Positions 15,871 through 24,792 are shown, counted from the stretch's first letter. The stretch is DNA of 64,000 bases from Cytobacillus oceanisediminis (GCF_004366035.1 NZ_SOEE01000002.1:1-64000); one strand, 5' to 3'. Program-made: numbers and translations. The notes: generated from the sequence alone by a model not told the origin.

Positions 15871-16599
15871 TTAAAAATGGGAACGTCCTTTATGGCTATT
15901 TTCCAGTTTTCGCAAGATAAACCATGTGATTAGGCTCAGAACTAGCAGTAAGCTCTCCAAAGAGAAGATATACCATGGATAGGGACCCAATATGTCAAAG
16001 AAACTTGGAGTTTCAGGTTTATGACGCAAAAACCAATAATTCCCATTCGTTTGATGGTTAATGAGAAGGATTGCCGGCAAGAGTACATTGATAAATACAA
16101 TTAGCTTTATGACCGATTGGAATGATGGATAATAATTTCTAGCCCACAAAAAATATAAGGCTGACCATACAACCATCATGTGTGCATAGAAAAAGTGAAA
16201 AAAGCGAAAGTGAGGAAAATCGTATGTTAACGCTGGAGTAAATATTGCTTGAGTAGCACCCAATATCGCAATAAAAAACAATAGTTCAAAAATAAATTTT
16301 TTTCTAGTCATGAGTAAAAGGATACATAATATAACTCCAATATTACACAATTCCAATGGCATGGACCTGCCAAATTTCCAGACTCCATTCACTAACATCC
16401 ATACGTGATTTAATATCTCGACCAAAATTAAAGAAATGGCTGATCCAACTTCAAACCTTCTCCATCCATCCCCATTCAGCTTTTTCCGGTAAAGAAAAAT
16501 AGCAGATGATACAAAAAAAAACACTGCCAATGTAACAAGATGACTGGCTGAAAACATCTCAAAATGGAAATACTTATGACTTTTGCCAAACCACTCCAT
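15871..16599 (-). CDS. YwaF/TIGR02206-family integral membrane protein
   Basis: 242 residues with about seven membrane helices. It carries conserved His, Asn and aromatic positions (LVEILNHVWM, RSMPLELCNIG, RFFHFFYAHMMVVW, NHQTNGNYWFLRHKPETPS) that characterise the TIGR02206 (YwaF) family. Biochemical function is unknown in the family as far as I know. ATG after GGGGTG. Single gene, transcribed away from the Fur-boxed flavodoxin operon. Confidence 0.85.
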   Translation of the reverse strand: MEWFGKSHKYFHFEMFSASHLVTLAVFFFVSSAIFLYRKKLNGDGWRRFEVGSAISLILVEILNHVWMLVNGVWKFGRSMPLELCNIGVILCILLLMTRKKFIFELLFFIAILGATQAIFTPALTYDFPHFRFFHFFYAHMMVVWSALYFLWARNYYPSFQSVIKLIVFINVLLPAILLINHQTNGNYWFLRHKPETPSFFDILGPYPWYIFSLESLLLVLSLITWFILRKLENSHKGRSHF

Positions 16600-16790
16600 C
16601 TATGCACACCCCAAGTCTTATTAAATAATCAGACATAAGTTGTGCATCTCCTCTATTTTTTATACAGCATTTCGGCTCCACGACGTTCAAGCTTACTCAT
16701 ATCTGCTCAGTTGACTTATGCAACACATATTTCCTCCCTTTGCTTTTTATCACATCACTCAGGAAAAAGGTCACAAAATTAAAAATTTCA

Positions 16791-16855
16791 TTGACACTGA
16801 TAATCATTATCATTTATTATCAATTTAATAATAATTGAAAATTATTATCAATTAG
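16791..16855 (+). promoter_or_regulatory. Fur-box promoter of ykuNOP
   Basis: TTGACA (16791-16796) and TATTAT (16815-16820) form a sigma-A type promoter with an 18-base spacer. TGATAATCATTATCA (16798-16812), a near-consensus Fur box, fills the spacer. A second Fur-like sequence (TTGAAAATTATTATCAAT) lies just downstream. Repression in iron-replete cells is expected. Confidence 0.88.
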
Positions 16856-16865
16856 GAGGCGAAAA

Positions 16866-17333
16866 ATGAAGGCTTTCATTGGATATTTAAGTATGTCAGG
16901 AAATACAGAAGATATGGCATCCATTATGAAAAAAGTTCTTGTCTCTAAAGGGTGTGAAGTGGATATGGAAAGCCTGGAATTGACAGAAATTCATAGTATT
17001 CTTGCCTATGACTGTATTTTCATTGGTGCTTATACATGGGGGGATGGCGACCTTCCTTATGAAGCTGAGGATTTTTTTGATGAATTGAATGATCACGATT
17101 TAACAGGAATAGATGCTGCGTGCTTTGGTTCTGGTGATCATGCCTATCCAAAATTTTGTGCAGCAGTGGACACGCTTGCTGACAAATTGAGTGAAAGAGG
17201 AGCCAATGTTTTTCAGCAAAGGTTAAAAATAGAACTCAACCCTGATACAGATGAGCAAATTCTTGAGTGTAAGCAATTTGCCGAATCTGCCTATGAATGG
17301 GCAGTGAAAAATGGGGAGATGGAACATGTTTAA
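16866..17333 (+). CDS. ykuN: Flavodoxin YkuN-like
   Basis: 155 residues. Short-chain flavodoxin with the FMN phosphate loop SMSGNTEDMA (about 9-18), TWGDGDLP and FGSGDHAYPKFC loops around the isoalloxazine ring. It carries one electron at a time and can replace ferredoxin when iron is short. AGGAGG ribosome site; the Fur box precedes it. Gene order and size match B. subtilis ykuN-ykuO-ykuP. It overlaps the next gene by eight bases. Confidence 0.92.
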   Translation: MKAFIGYLSMSGNTEDMASIMKKVLVSKGCEVDMESLELTEIHSILAYDCIFIGAYTWGDGDLPYEAEDFFDELNDHDLTGIDAACFGSGDHAYPKFCAAVDTLADKLSERGANVFQQRLKIELNPDTDEQILECKQFAESAYEWAVKNGEMEHV

Positions 17334-18213
17334 TAAGGGCTCCACTGCAGTGCTATCAACCCCAGATCTTCCCTTCATAGTAGCAGTAAAGCAGGCAGGC
17401 ATTTATTCCTTTGAGGATGGAGACTGGTTCCTTCAGTATGGGTTAACACAAAATATATACAAACTTGTCCAATTAGGTCATTTCATATTCGGCATCGGAG
17501 ACAATGGCACAATTATCCGGTACGATCTTCAGCGGAAAAAATGGAATCAGACCTCATTCCCAACCGCCCAGCGGCTGTGGGATATTACTGGAAACCAGAG
17601 GGGATATATCGTAACACATGGCGGCAGCTGCTTATACATATCAGCTAATTTCGGTTCAGATTGGTCTGTATTAAGTCCATTTCAACATATGTCCCAAAAG
17701 CCCCTTATACGATCTCTGTTATACCATCAGGGGAGCATTTATATTGGGACACAAATCAACTCCCAGAATGGAGGGTTATGGAGATATGATGTCAGAAGCG
17801 GGGAATTACAGCTTATAAAAAAAGAAAAGCATTCAATGATATCCTCCATTTATAGAGATGAAAATGACCTTCTTATCATTGCAAAGGGAAACGCCCGTTC
17901 CGGGATGGGAACAATTGAGATGCTGAATCCTTTTACGAATAGATGGGGTGTATGCCAGCAGCAAATATCAGAAAGAGCTTTCCTGGATATTTTTGAGGCG
18001 AATGAAAAAGTATATGCGACGACGAGTCAGGATGAAGATGGTTTTTCAAGAATCTACGAAGTCCATAAGAGTAGAATGTACCTGATTCCCATTGAGACCG
18101 TAGCTGGACATGGATTCAGGGGTGCGGGCTTTGATGACCAGCTTTTTATCTGTTCACATAGAGAAAGTAAATGGATCAGCCACAGATATAACACAACAGC
18201 ATTAATTCATTGA
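17326..18213 (+). CDS. ykuO: YkuO-like protein of the flavodoxin operon
   Basis: 295 residues from the ATG at 17326, which follows GGGGAGATGG; an earlier in-frame start is possible but lacks a site. The sequence has repeated strand-turn patterns (GDNGTIIRYD, GGSCLYISANFGSDWS, GGLWRYDVRSG), suggesting a beta-propeller. No signal peptide, so cytoplasmic. Function unknown. It is recognised mainly by its place between two flavodoxins and its size, as in B. subtilis. Confidence 0.8.
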   Translation: MFNKGSTAVLSTPDLPFIVAVKQAGIYSFEDGDWFLQYGLTQNIYKLVQLGHFIFGIGDNGTIIRYDLQRKKWNQTSFPTAQRLWDITGNQRGYIVTHGGSCLYISANFGSDWSVLSPFQHMSQKPLIRSLLYHQGSIYIGTQINSQNGGLWRYDVRSGELQLIKKEKHSMISSIYRDENDLLIIAKGNARSGMGTIEMLNPFTNRWGVCQQQISERAFLDIFEANEKVYATTSQDEDGFSRIYEVHKSRMYLIPIETVAGHGFRGAGFDDQLFICSHRESKWISHRYNTTALIH

Positions 18214-18228
18214 TAGGAGTGACGAGGA

Positions 18229-18678
18229 ATGAAAATTGGCGTATTTTATGCAAGTATGTCGGGGAACACAGAAGCAATTGCGGACCTAATCTCGGGGGAG
18301 CTGAAGAATCAAAATCATAATGTGGATTTAGAAGATTTTATGAGTGTTCAAAGTGCTTCTGAACTACTAAACTATGAACTTACTTTTATTGGATTGTATA
18401 CATGGGGTGATGGGGATTATCCTGATGAATGTCTCGATATGATTGAAGAAATCGAACAGTTGGACCTTGAGAATCATCCCTTTGCCATCTTTGGATCAGG
18501 AGATACCTCCTACCCTGAATTTTGCGGCGCCCTAGACCACCTTCAAAGACTTATAGAAGAACGGGGGGGAACAGTTGTCGGGAAACCCCTGAGAATAGAA
18601 TTCAATCCGGAACCGGAGGACGAAGAGGAAATAAAAAAGTTTGTCTCTGAAGCTTTGATGTTAAAGGAAACCTGCTGA
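18229..18678 (+). CDS. ykuP: Flavodoxin YkuP-like
   Basis: 149 residues. Same family as ykuN: SMSGNTEAIAD phosphate loop, TWGDGDYPDE and FGSGDTSYPEFC flavin loops. GGAGTGACGAGG precedes the ATG. Third gene of the iron-limitation operon; likely a paralogue with a different redox partner. Confidence 0.92.
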   Translation: MKIGVFYASMSGNTEAIADLISGELKNQNHNVDLEDFMSVQSASELLNYELTFIGLYTWGDGDYPDECLDMIEEIEQLDLENHPFAIFGSGDTSYPEFCGALDHLQRLIEERGGTVVGKPLRIEFNPEPEDEEEIKKFVSEALMLKETC

Positions 18679-18710
18679 GTATGGCAGCGAGTTTAGAAAG
18701 GATGGCCTTA

Positions 18711-18851
18711 ATGAAAAAGAAAACATTTCATAAACTCGTAGAAGAAAACATGAAAAATATCCTAAAAGATAAAGATCAATTGGAAGAAATATATCGAAGG
18801 ATTGATGAAAATATTTTGATGGAGACAGAAAAAACAAGAGAAAATCAATAG
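18711..18851 (+). CDS. fbpB: FbpB-like small basic protein (iron-sparing cofactor)
   Basis: 46 residues from ATG 18711, with GAAAGGA upstream; ATG 18681 and 18702 in frame are alternatives. The core TFHKLVEENMKNILKDKDQL followed by EEIYRRIDE matches the Fur-regulated basic protein family ((S/T)FxxLVxxNKxxLLxDKxxLExIExxI). In B. subtilis FbpB works with the small RNA FsrA to shut off iron-rich proteins. Its place directly after ykuP, with no terminator between, implies co-transcription under the same Fur box. This linkage is an observation; the function is by family. Confidence 0.7.
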   Translation: MKKKTFHKLVEENMKNILKDKDQLEEIYRRIDENILMETEKTRENQ

Positions 18852-18876
18852 AAATATTAAGGCTGGAAAAGGAAAG

Positions 18877-18915
18877 AAATATGCGTTTCTGCAATATGCA
18901 GGGACGCATATTTTA
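18877..18915 (+). terminator. Terminator of the ykuNOP-fbpB unit
   Basis: AAATATGCGT ... ACGCATATTTT stem with an internal TGCA stem, ending in T's. Confidence 0.7.
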
Positions 18916-18970
18916 ATGTCAGCAGTCCGTTGTTTTCCAGTTGGAGAGAACTGCTTCTGTTTTAAATTTC

Positions 18971-18998
18971 AAAAAAAATCCCCCCATGGGGAATGAAA
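18971..18998 (-). terminator. Terminator of the 35-residue gene
   Basis: On the minus strand CCCCATGGGG is followed by GGATTTTTTTT, directly downstream of the small minus-strand gene. Confidence 0.75.
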
Positions 18999-19008
18999 GA
19001 GTAACTCA

Positions 19009-19116
19009 TTATTTTGATTTTTTCTCATTCGACTTTTCCTTTTGAAGCTTTTCTTTTTCAAGACGCTCTGCATCCTTCTTATATGCTTCCATAGCTTTGT
19101 AATAGAGGAAAGTCAT
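19009..19116 (-). CDS. Small Lys/Glu-rich protein (35 residues)
   Basis: ATG follows a perfect AAGGAGGTG. The product starts MTFLYYKAMEAYKK and continues as a highly charged helix (Lys and Glu repeats), with a proper terminator after the stop. Strong signals at both ends make it a real gene despite the size. Not recognised. Confidence 0.65.
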   Translation of the reverse strand: MTFLYYKAMEAYKKDAERLEKEKLQKEKSNEKKSK

Positions 19117-19275
19117 TGGTTTTCACCTCCTTACCTGTTTACTTCGTTATCTGAATTCTTTATACCTTCTTCTATTTTTTGTAAAATAAAGATTTTGACT
19201 GCAGGAAACACCTTTTAAGTAATTACATCAGACTTTGAGTAAAAGGAATACTTAGTTAAAGTCAGGTGGAATAAA

Positions 19276-19291
19276 GTGACAAAATTGTCAC
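19276..19291. promoter_or_regulatory. Inverted repeat upstream of the small export gene
   Basis: GTGACAA-AA-TTGTCAC, 7-bp arms around a 2-bp centre, lies 95 bases before the next start. It is a candidate operator for a dimeric regulator; the regulator is unknown. Confidence 0.4.
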
Positions 19292-19385
19292 ATCCCCATG
19301 AGGATTGTTAGGTATTACGATGGTGATTGTATGCTTTTTTTCATAAGGTAAGAGTAGGTTGGATTTTTTATTGGAGGGAAGAGAT

Positions 19386-19862
19386 ATGCTGGAATGGGCA
19401 CAAGATGCACCTATATACATACAATATGCCGTATTATTTTTGCTTGCGGCAGCACCCTGGATGGATGTATCAATTATTGTACCTCTTGGGATTCTTGGGG
19501 GACTATCGCCGATCGGAGTCAGTCTTACTGCATTTACGGGAAATCTTCTGTTAATTCTTTTGCTGGGTGCCTTCTTTAAACAGGTTGAAAACTGGCGGCA
19601 GGCAAGGAAATTAAAAAAGGGCATTACAGAACCATCAAGAAAAGAAAGACGTTCAAAGGAGATTTGGCAAAAATACGGGATCCCGGGATTAGCATTATTA
19701 GCGCCAATATTTGTCGGAACCGATATTGCGGCCATTATTGCTCTGGCATTTGGGGCATCAAAATCGGGAGTGATAAGATGGATGACCATAAGTTTGGCAC
19801 TCTGGACTATCATTTTTGCTGCAGGTGCAGTGTATGGGTTCAGCTTTTTAAATCTTTTATAA
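19386..19862 (+). CDS. Small multidrug export-family membrane protein
   Basis: 158 residues from the ATG after GGAGGGAAGAG. Features LLAAAPWMDVSIIVPLGILGG, the diagnostic block of the Sm_multidrug_ex family, four helices and a cytoplasmic basic loop (about 70-95). Despite the name, transport function is poorly established. Single gene before the Clp-N/GNAT gene. Confidence 0.8.
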   Translation: MLEWAQDAPIYIQYAVLFLLAAAPWMDVSIIVPLGILGGLSPIGVSLTAFTGNLLLILLLGAFFKQVENWRQARKLKKGITEPSRKERRSKEIWQKYGIPGLALLAPIFVGTDIAAIIALAFGASKSGVIRWMTISLALWTIIFAAGAVYGFSFLNLL

Positions 19863-19947
19863 ATAAAGTGGCAGGAATTTTGTATTTTGGGTTGAATATG
19901 AAGTGAAGTTCCAAAGCTGTAAAAAGGGTTTGAAAAGGAGTGATTAT

Positions 19948-20787
19948 TTGATAAATACAGCAAACTTTACGGATAGGATAAAAAGAATCATAAAAAATGC
20001 CGAACGGGAAGCCAGCTTTTCAGAAAAAAAAGTGCTCCATCCAGTTCATCTGCTTATCGCATGCCTGGAAGAAAAGACAGGGGCACTGGGTGAAATTTCT
20101 TTGAAAATCAATTTCAATAAATTTTCTTTAAGTAATTTGGCTGGGAATATAAATGGCAAAATGCAAAGCGAACTTTTTAGCATTACTGTTACAAAAGAAG
20201 TGGTGCAGATTTTTGAATCTGCCTTAAATTATATGAAAATGTATAATCAGGTTTATGTTAACGAAGGTCATCTTCTTAAAGCTTTGTTAACAGACTCATC
20301 CTTAAAACACCATTTATCTGAAGAAGATAAGAATACCATTTTAACCCTCGGTACAACCTCAAGAGACATGATCGCTCACCTTGGCAGCTATACCTTCCCC
20401 AGGATAAACTCCCAGACTATTCGCAAAGCAAGAAGATATGATGAAATCATGCTGGTAAACTTTGTTAAGGAGAATTTCTCCAAGGAATGGTCTCATACCA
20501 TTCGCAGCGGATTCCAGAAAGAGAAGCTTTCCATTTATATTGCGCTTAATCAAAATGATGAAATAAATGGATTCGCAGCATTTGATGTCTACCGGAACAA
20601 AAAGGGATATTTCGGCCCTATGGGTGTCGTAAAAACCAGCAGGGTTAAAGGCGTAGGAAATGCATTGCTTCATCACTGCTTAAGAGATATGAAAGAAATA
20701 GGATATGAATATGCAATTATTGGAGGAGCAGGGCCAATTGAGTTTTATGAGAAAGCTTGCAGGGCTGTTGTTATTCCTTCTATATAA
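19948..20787 (+). CDS. Clp repeat (N) domain fused to GNAT acetyltransferase
   Basis: 279 residues from a TTG after AAAAGGAGTG. Residues about 5-140 resemble the double Clp-N repeat of ClpA/ClpC (FTDRIKRIIKNAEREA, VLHPVHLLIACLEE, VNEGHLLKALLTD). From about 165 a GNAT fold follows with GYFGPMGVVKTSRVKGVGNALL as acetyl-CoA motif A and a YAIIGGAGPIEFYEKAC ending. The AAA+ ATPase part of Clp is absent. The Clp-N module may bind substrate or adaptor proteins for acetylation, which is inference. It ends close after the fold, so the end may be slightly shortened. Confidence 0.8.
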   Translation: MINTANFTDRIKRIIKNAEREASFSEKKVLHPVHLLIACLEEKTGALGEISLKINFNKFSLSNLAGNINGKMQSELFSITVTKEVVQIFESALNYMKMYNQVYVNEGHLLKALLTDSSLKHHLSEEDKNTILTLGTTSRDMIAHLGSYTFPRINSQTIRKARRYDEIMLVNFVKENFSKEWSHTIRSGFQKEKLSIYIALNQNDEINGFAAFDVYRNKKGYFGPMGVVKTSRVKGVGNALLHHCLRDMKEIGYEYAIIGGAGPIEFYEKACRAVVIPSI

Positions 20788-20846
20788 TCTTCAATCACAG
20801 GAAGAGTCGTTTTTCTCATAAATTTAAAAATAATTAAAGAATATTG

Positions 20847-20876
20847 TTGCAATTTGATTTTCATTATTGGTATGAT
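20847..20876 (+). promoter_or_regulatory. Putative promoter of the UvrA-like gene
   Basis: TTGCAA, 18 bases, TATGAT, about 55 bases before the GTG start. Confidence 0.5.
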
Positions 20877-20932
20877 GGTTCTCCGCGCATATTTCATACA
20901 TAAGAAAAGTGATTTTAAAAGGAGCTGATTGT

Positions 20933-23173
20933 GTGAAGCAGGAATTCATCGAAATTTTCAATGCCAGAGTAAACAACCTGAAACATATTGATCTGCAGAT
21001 TCCAAAAGGAAAGATCACGATTTTTACAGGTGTCTCCGGTTCAGGCAAATCATCTATTGTTTTTGATACGATTGCCCAGGAAGCAGGCCGGCAGTTAAAT
21101 GAGACTTACAGCAGTTTTCAGAGGCTTTTTCTTCCGAAATATAGCCGTCCGGAAGCAGATGAAATCAACAATCTTTCTACTGCCGTTGTAGTCGATCAAA
21201 AACGGCTCGGCGGAAATGCCCGATCCACACTTGGAACCGCTACAGATATTAATCCTCTTCTTCGCCTGTTATTCTCTCGGTTTGCAGAACCTCATATAGG
21301 TTACAGCAACGCATATTCATTCAATGATCCCAGCGGCATGTGCCCGGAATGTGAGGGGATTGGGAGAATTATCACCCTAAACCTTGATGCTGCTCTTGAT
21401 AAGGAAAAAACCTTAAATGAAGGAGCTATTCTGCTTCCGGGATTTGGACCCGGAACTTGGCAATGGAAGGCGTATGCGGAGTCTGGATTCTTCGATATCG
21501 ATAAAAAGATTAAAGATTATTCAGAAGAAGAATTTAATAGGCTTGTCTATGCGGAGCCGCAAAAAGTAACAGTCAGTTATATGAATAATGATATGAATGC
21601 AACCTATGAAGGCCTGGCAGTCAAATTTATGCGGCAGCATGTGAAGAGGGACAAAGAGACTTCAAAATCAGGCGAGAAGCTCCTGAAAAACTTTAGCACC
21701 ATGACGAAATGCCCTTCCTGCGAAGGAAAACGGTACAATAATAAGGTGCTTTCATCCACAATCAATGGCTATTCCATTTTTGACCTGACGTCCATGCAAT
21801 TGGATCAGCTAATTAAAACTCTCCCAAAGATTACATCACCGGAAGCTAAACCAATTGCTGACGGGATCATGGAACGATTGGAAAACCTTTGTGATATTGG
21901 GCTGGGCTATATGGATTTAACAAGGGAAACGCCAACACTATCAGGCGGTGAATCCCAAAGGGTGAAAATGGTCAAATATTTATCCAGTAACCTAACCGGC
22001 CTCATGTACATATTTGATGAACCCAGCACCGGCCTTCATCCGCGGGATGTCTACCGGTTAAATGAATTGCTGGTTCGGCTGCGTGACAGGGGCAATACCG
22101 TACTAGTTGTGGAGCATGATCCGGACGTCATCCAGATAGCCGATCATATCGTTGATGTCGGGCCTCAAGCCGGAACACACGGCGGAGAGATTATGTTTAC
22201 CGGCAGTTATCAGGATTTCTTATCTTCTGACACTTTGACTGCCAATTATTTAAACCGAAGTGCAGAGATCAACGCCAATCCGAGACCGGTTTCCGAGTTT
22301 ATGGAAAGCAGGAAAAGCACCCTTCACAATTTGAAGAATGTGAGTCTTTCAGTTCCAAAAGGGGTTTTTACTGTCATTACCGGAGTAGCGGGTTCTGGGA
22401 AAAGCACACTTGTGAACGAAGTGTTTGCAAAAGATTTTCCTGAGTCAATCCGTATTGATCAAAGCCCGGTCCACGCCAACATACGGTCCAACCCGGCAAC
22501 TTTCACTGGCATTATGAATTCGATCCGTAAATCTTTTTCAGATGCCAATGGAGTGGAGAGCGGATTATTCAGCTATAATTCTACCGGGGGCTGTCCGTCG
22601 TGCGGAGGCACTGGGACGGTTGAGATCAATTTATCTTTTATGGATACAATGGAAGTCGAATGCAGCGAATGTCATGGAAGCCGTTTTAGGCAGGACGTGC
22701 TCCACTACTTATATAAAGGCAAAAGTATTGTTGAAATCATGGAGATGTCTGTAGCGGATGCTGTGGAGTTCTTTGATGCCAAAGATATTCAGAAAAAACT
22801 CAAAGCTCTAGAGACTGTCGGTCTTGGCTATTTGTCATTGGGCCAGCCCCTGACCACCTTGTCAGGAGGCGAATGTCAAAGGCTTAAGCTTGCAAAGGAA
22901 CTGAATACTAAAGGAAACATTTATATACTTGATGAACCAACAACTGGATTGCATATGTCCGATGTCGCTAATATTCTGGACATCATTAATAAATTGGTGG
23001 AAAAGGGCAATACCGTTATAGTCATTGAACATAATCTGGATGTTATCCGAAAAAGTGATTGGATCGTTGATTTAGGTCCGGATGGAGGTGCTGGAGGCGG
23101 TGAAATCCTGTATGAAGGACCGCCGGCACGAATTTTGGAATATGAGCGTTCGGTTACTGCCCAGCATCTGTAA
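20933..23173 (+). CDS. UvrA-like ABC ATPase, short class
   Basis: 746 residues from the GTG placed after AAAAGGAGC. Two ABC cassettes: Walker A GVSGSGKSS near residue 34 and GVAGSGKST near 488, signatures TLSGGESQR and TLSGGECQR, Walker B IFDEPSTGLHP and ILDEPTTGLH. Zinc modules CPECEGIG, CPSCEGK and CPSCGGTG/CSECHGSR are kept. It is about 200 residues shorter than housekeeping UvrA and lacks a clear UvrB-binding insertion, so it belongs with the UvrA2/drug-resistance type rather than core repair. Own promoter and terminator. Confidence 0.88.
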   Translation: MKQEFIEIFNARVNNLKHIDLQIPKGKITIFTGVSGSGKSSIVFDTIAQEAGRQLNETYSSFQRLFLPKYSRPEADEINNLSTAVVVDQKRLGGNARSTLGTATDINPLLRLLFSRFAEPHIGYSNAYSFNDPSGMCPECEGIGRIITLNLDAALDKEKTLNEGAILLPGFGPGTWQWKAYAESGFFDIDKKIKDYSEEEFNRLVYAEPQKVTVSYMNNDMNATYEGLAVKFMRQHVKRDKETSKSGEKLLKNFSTMTKCPSCEGKRYNNKVLSSTINGYSIFDLTSMQLDQLIKTLPKITSPEAKPIADGIMERLENLCDIGLGYMDLTRETPTLSGGESQRVKMVKYLSSNLTGLMYIFDEPSTGLHPRDVYRLNELLVRLRDRGNTVLVVEHDPDVIQIADHIVDVGPQAGTHGGEIMFTGSYQDFLSSDTLTANYLNRSAEINANPRPVSEFMESRKSTLHNLKNVSLSVPKGVFTVITGVAGSGKSTLVNEVFAKDFPESIRIDQSPVHANIRSNPATFTGIMNSIRKSFSDANGVESGLFSYNSTGGCPSCGGTGTVEINLSFMDTMEVECSECHGSRFRQDVLHYLYKGKSIVEIMEMSVADAVEFFDAKDIQKKLKALETVGLGYLSLGQPLTTLSGGECQRLKLAKELNTKGNIYILDEPTTGLHMSDVANILDIINKLVEKGNTVIVIEHNLDVIRKSDWIVDLGPDGGAGGGEILYEGPPARILEYERSVTAQHL

Positions 23174-23194
23174 TGGAATAAGTATAAAAGATCA

Positions 23195-23230
23195 AATGGC
23201 CATGGAATTTTTTCAATGGCCATTTTCTTA
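23195..23230 (+). terminator. Intrinsic terminator
   Basis: AAATGGCCAT ... ATGGCCATTTTCTT stem after the UvrA-like gene. Confidence 0.75.
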
Positions 23231-23253
23231 TCACTTATGTGGAGGTGATTACA

Positions 23254-23976
23254 ATGGATGAACTATTAAAAGACCTTAAAGCAGGGGGTGTACATAGTAT
23301 AAAAAGTGATTCCGTGATTATTTTGGAAATCTTTCAAGATGAACGAATAAGTCCTAATAAAGTAGATTATTTAATAAATAGGCTTCTTACCTTGGATGAG
23401 AGCAGCATTGAAAAAGTTAAGCTTGAGTGCCCTCAAGGAATTTTGGATAAATTAATGGTCACGCGAGGAAAAATGAAAGTGATTGGTGAGAGAGTTATAT
23501 TTAAAAAGCGGTTTGCAGAATGTGAGAATGAAAAAGTCCCTCCTTTTGAAGTTTGGCCGCTCCTTAATAAAAGTTCCATTGCTTTTTTATCTGAAGTTAT
23601 GAATTTTACTTATGAACAAACTGAGACCTTTTTAAAGACCATGAAGTCAGAGCTTCCTGAACAAGCAGAAAAAATGTTTACGGTTTATACAGTTAATTCT
23701 GAACCGGCTGGAGCCGTTTTTCCTCATTTGGAACCAGACCGGGAATGTGAAGGAAGGATTTTTTGGATTGGCATCCACCCTGATTATAAGGGTAAAGGGT
23801 ATGGCAAGAACCTGCATTTAATTGGGCTCCATAGATTGCAGTATGATTTTAAAGCTGAAAAATATCTCGGGGCAACCCGTGCCGATAATGCAGCCATGAA
23901 AAAAGTTATGGCAGCAAATGGATGTATTCAGGAGAGCAATTCTGTTTTTTCCTTAGAGTATTCTTTTTCTGAATAA
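23254..23976 (+). CDS. GNAT-family N-acetyltransferase
   Basis: 240 residues from the ATG after GGAGGTGAT. The N-terminal half is not recognised. The C-terminal half (about 110-240) has the GNAT fold with IFWIGIHPDYKGKGYGKNLH as the acetyl-CoA-binding motif (R/Q-x-x-G-x-G/A variant) and a RADNAAMKKVMAANG segment. Substrate unknown; single gene. Confidence 0.8.
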   Translation: MDELLKDLKAGGVHSIKSDSVIILEIFQDERISPNKVDYLINRLLTLDESSIEKVKLECPQGILDKLMVTRGKMKVIGERVIFKKRFAECENEKVPPFEVWPLLNKSSIAFLSEVMNFTYEQTETFLKTMKSELPEQAEKMFTVYTVNSEPAGAVFPHLEPDRECEGRIFWIGIHPDYKGKGYGKNLHLIGLHRLQYDFKAEKYLGATRADNAAMKKVMAANGCIQESNSVFSLEYSFSE

Positions 23977-24020
23977 TCAAGAATGATGTATAAAAAACAC
24001 GGTTGGAGAGAAGCGAAACA

Positions 24021-24365
24021 ATGAAAAGGGTAATAGGTATTTTATTCATATTAGTATTGTTGTTGCTTTGGTTTATGGGAAATTTAAGTCAGCGGTCACA
24101 AGTTAATGAAGGAACTGCCACTATGGAAGGAACGATCGTTTTGAATGGAACTATCATCCTCCTGGTTGAAGATAAAGGATTTACGAAGGCAGATGCTCAA
24201 AACCAATCAATTAATGAAATAATAGGAGATTATAAATCTGTTTATAAATTGAATAATGCTGTTTTGAGTGGAATAAAGAGTGGAGATAAGGTGAGAATCT
24301 GGTATTCAGAAATACTGGAATCCTTCCCGGCACAAGTGAAGGTGTTAAAAATAGAGAAATTGTAA
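24021..24365 (+). CDS. DUF3221-type membrane-anchored or secreted protein
   Basis: 114 residues from ATG 24021 with an N-terminal hydrophobic helix (about 4-22). The tail KSGDKVRIWYSEILESFPAQ then VKVLKIE matches the end of DUF3221 proteins, small beta-barrel domains of unknown role found on the Bacillus surface. GGAG lies 12 bases upstream, a bit far. Confidence 0.7.
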   Translation: MKRVIGILFILVLLLLWFMGNLSQRSQVNEGTATMEGTIVLNGTIILLVEDKGFTKADAQNQSINEIIGDYKSVYKLNNAVLSGIKSGDKVRIWYSEILESFPAQVKVLKIEKL

Positions 24366-24792
24366 GAGGAAGAACGTTTTTCATAAAGTTAGAGGTGGGG
24401 CAAGTCCGTTAGATATCTTTAAAGATAACCCGCTATTACAAAACCAGCAGAGGTTATTGAGGAAACTATATATAGGATGGAACTCCAGTTGAAGTTGAGT
24501 TATATTGTCACCCTATTAAGATAGGGGATACAAGGGCCATCGAAACTTATGTAAAAGACATTATGGAGAGAAAAAAACAAGATAAAGCACAATAGGAAAT
24601 GAATATACAAATAAATGAGTTTGTTTTATTCGATAAAAATTTTAATAGATCATACAGAGAGTCGTTAATAGTATTCGATAGGGCTAAAGAGGCCATTGTA
24701 CATAAATTAAACACATATGAATTTTTTCTTTGAGGTGTTACCTGGACATTAATGCTAGGCATCCCCTTAAAAACTTAGAAGGTGATAGGTCT
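24366..24792. other. Gap with a decayed coding stretch
   Basis: Holds the frameshifted remnant at 24418-24595 and a weak 44-codon plus frame (24599-24733, ATG with only AGGA nearby) that I do not call as a gene. No promoter or terminator is clear. Confidence 0.45.
24418..24595 (+). pseudogene. Frameshifted remnant of a small acidic protein
   Basis: Reading across frames gives LDIFKDNP, then KPAEVIEETIYR, then DGTPVEVELYCHPIKIGDTR and AIETYVKDIMERKKQDK to a TAG at 24593-24595. At least one base is missing near 24473 and another change lies near 24440. No start codon with a ribosome site is left. Family not recognised. Confidence 0.4.

Noticed and set aside
20933-23173. Housekeeping uvrA
   Set aside because: About 200 residues too short and not linked to uvrB; better described as the short UvrA-like class.
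24599-24733. 44-codon plus-strand frame
   Set aside because: Only a weak AGGA before the ATG, no hydrophobic or repeated pattern and an overlapping minus frame of equal quality.
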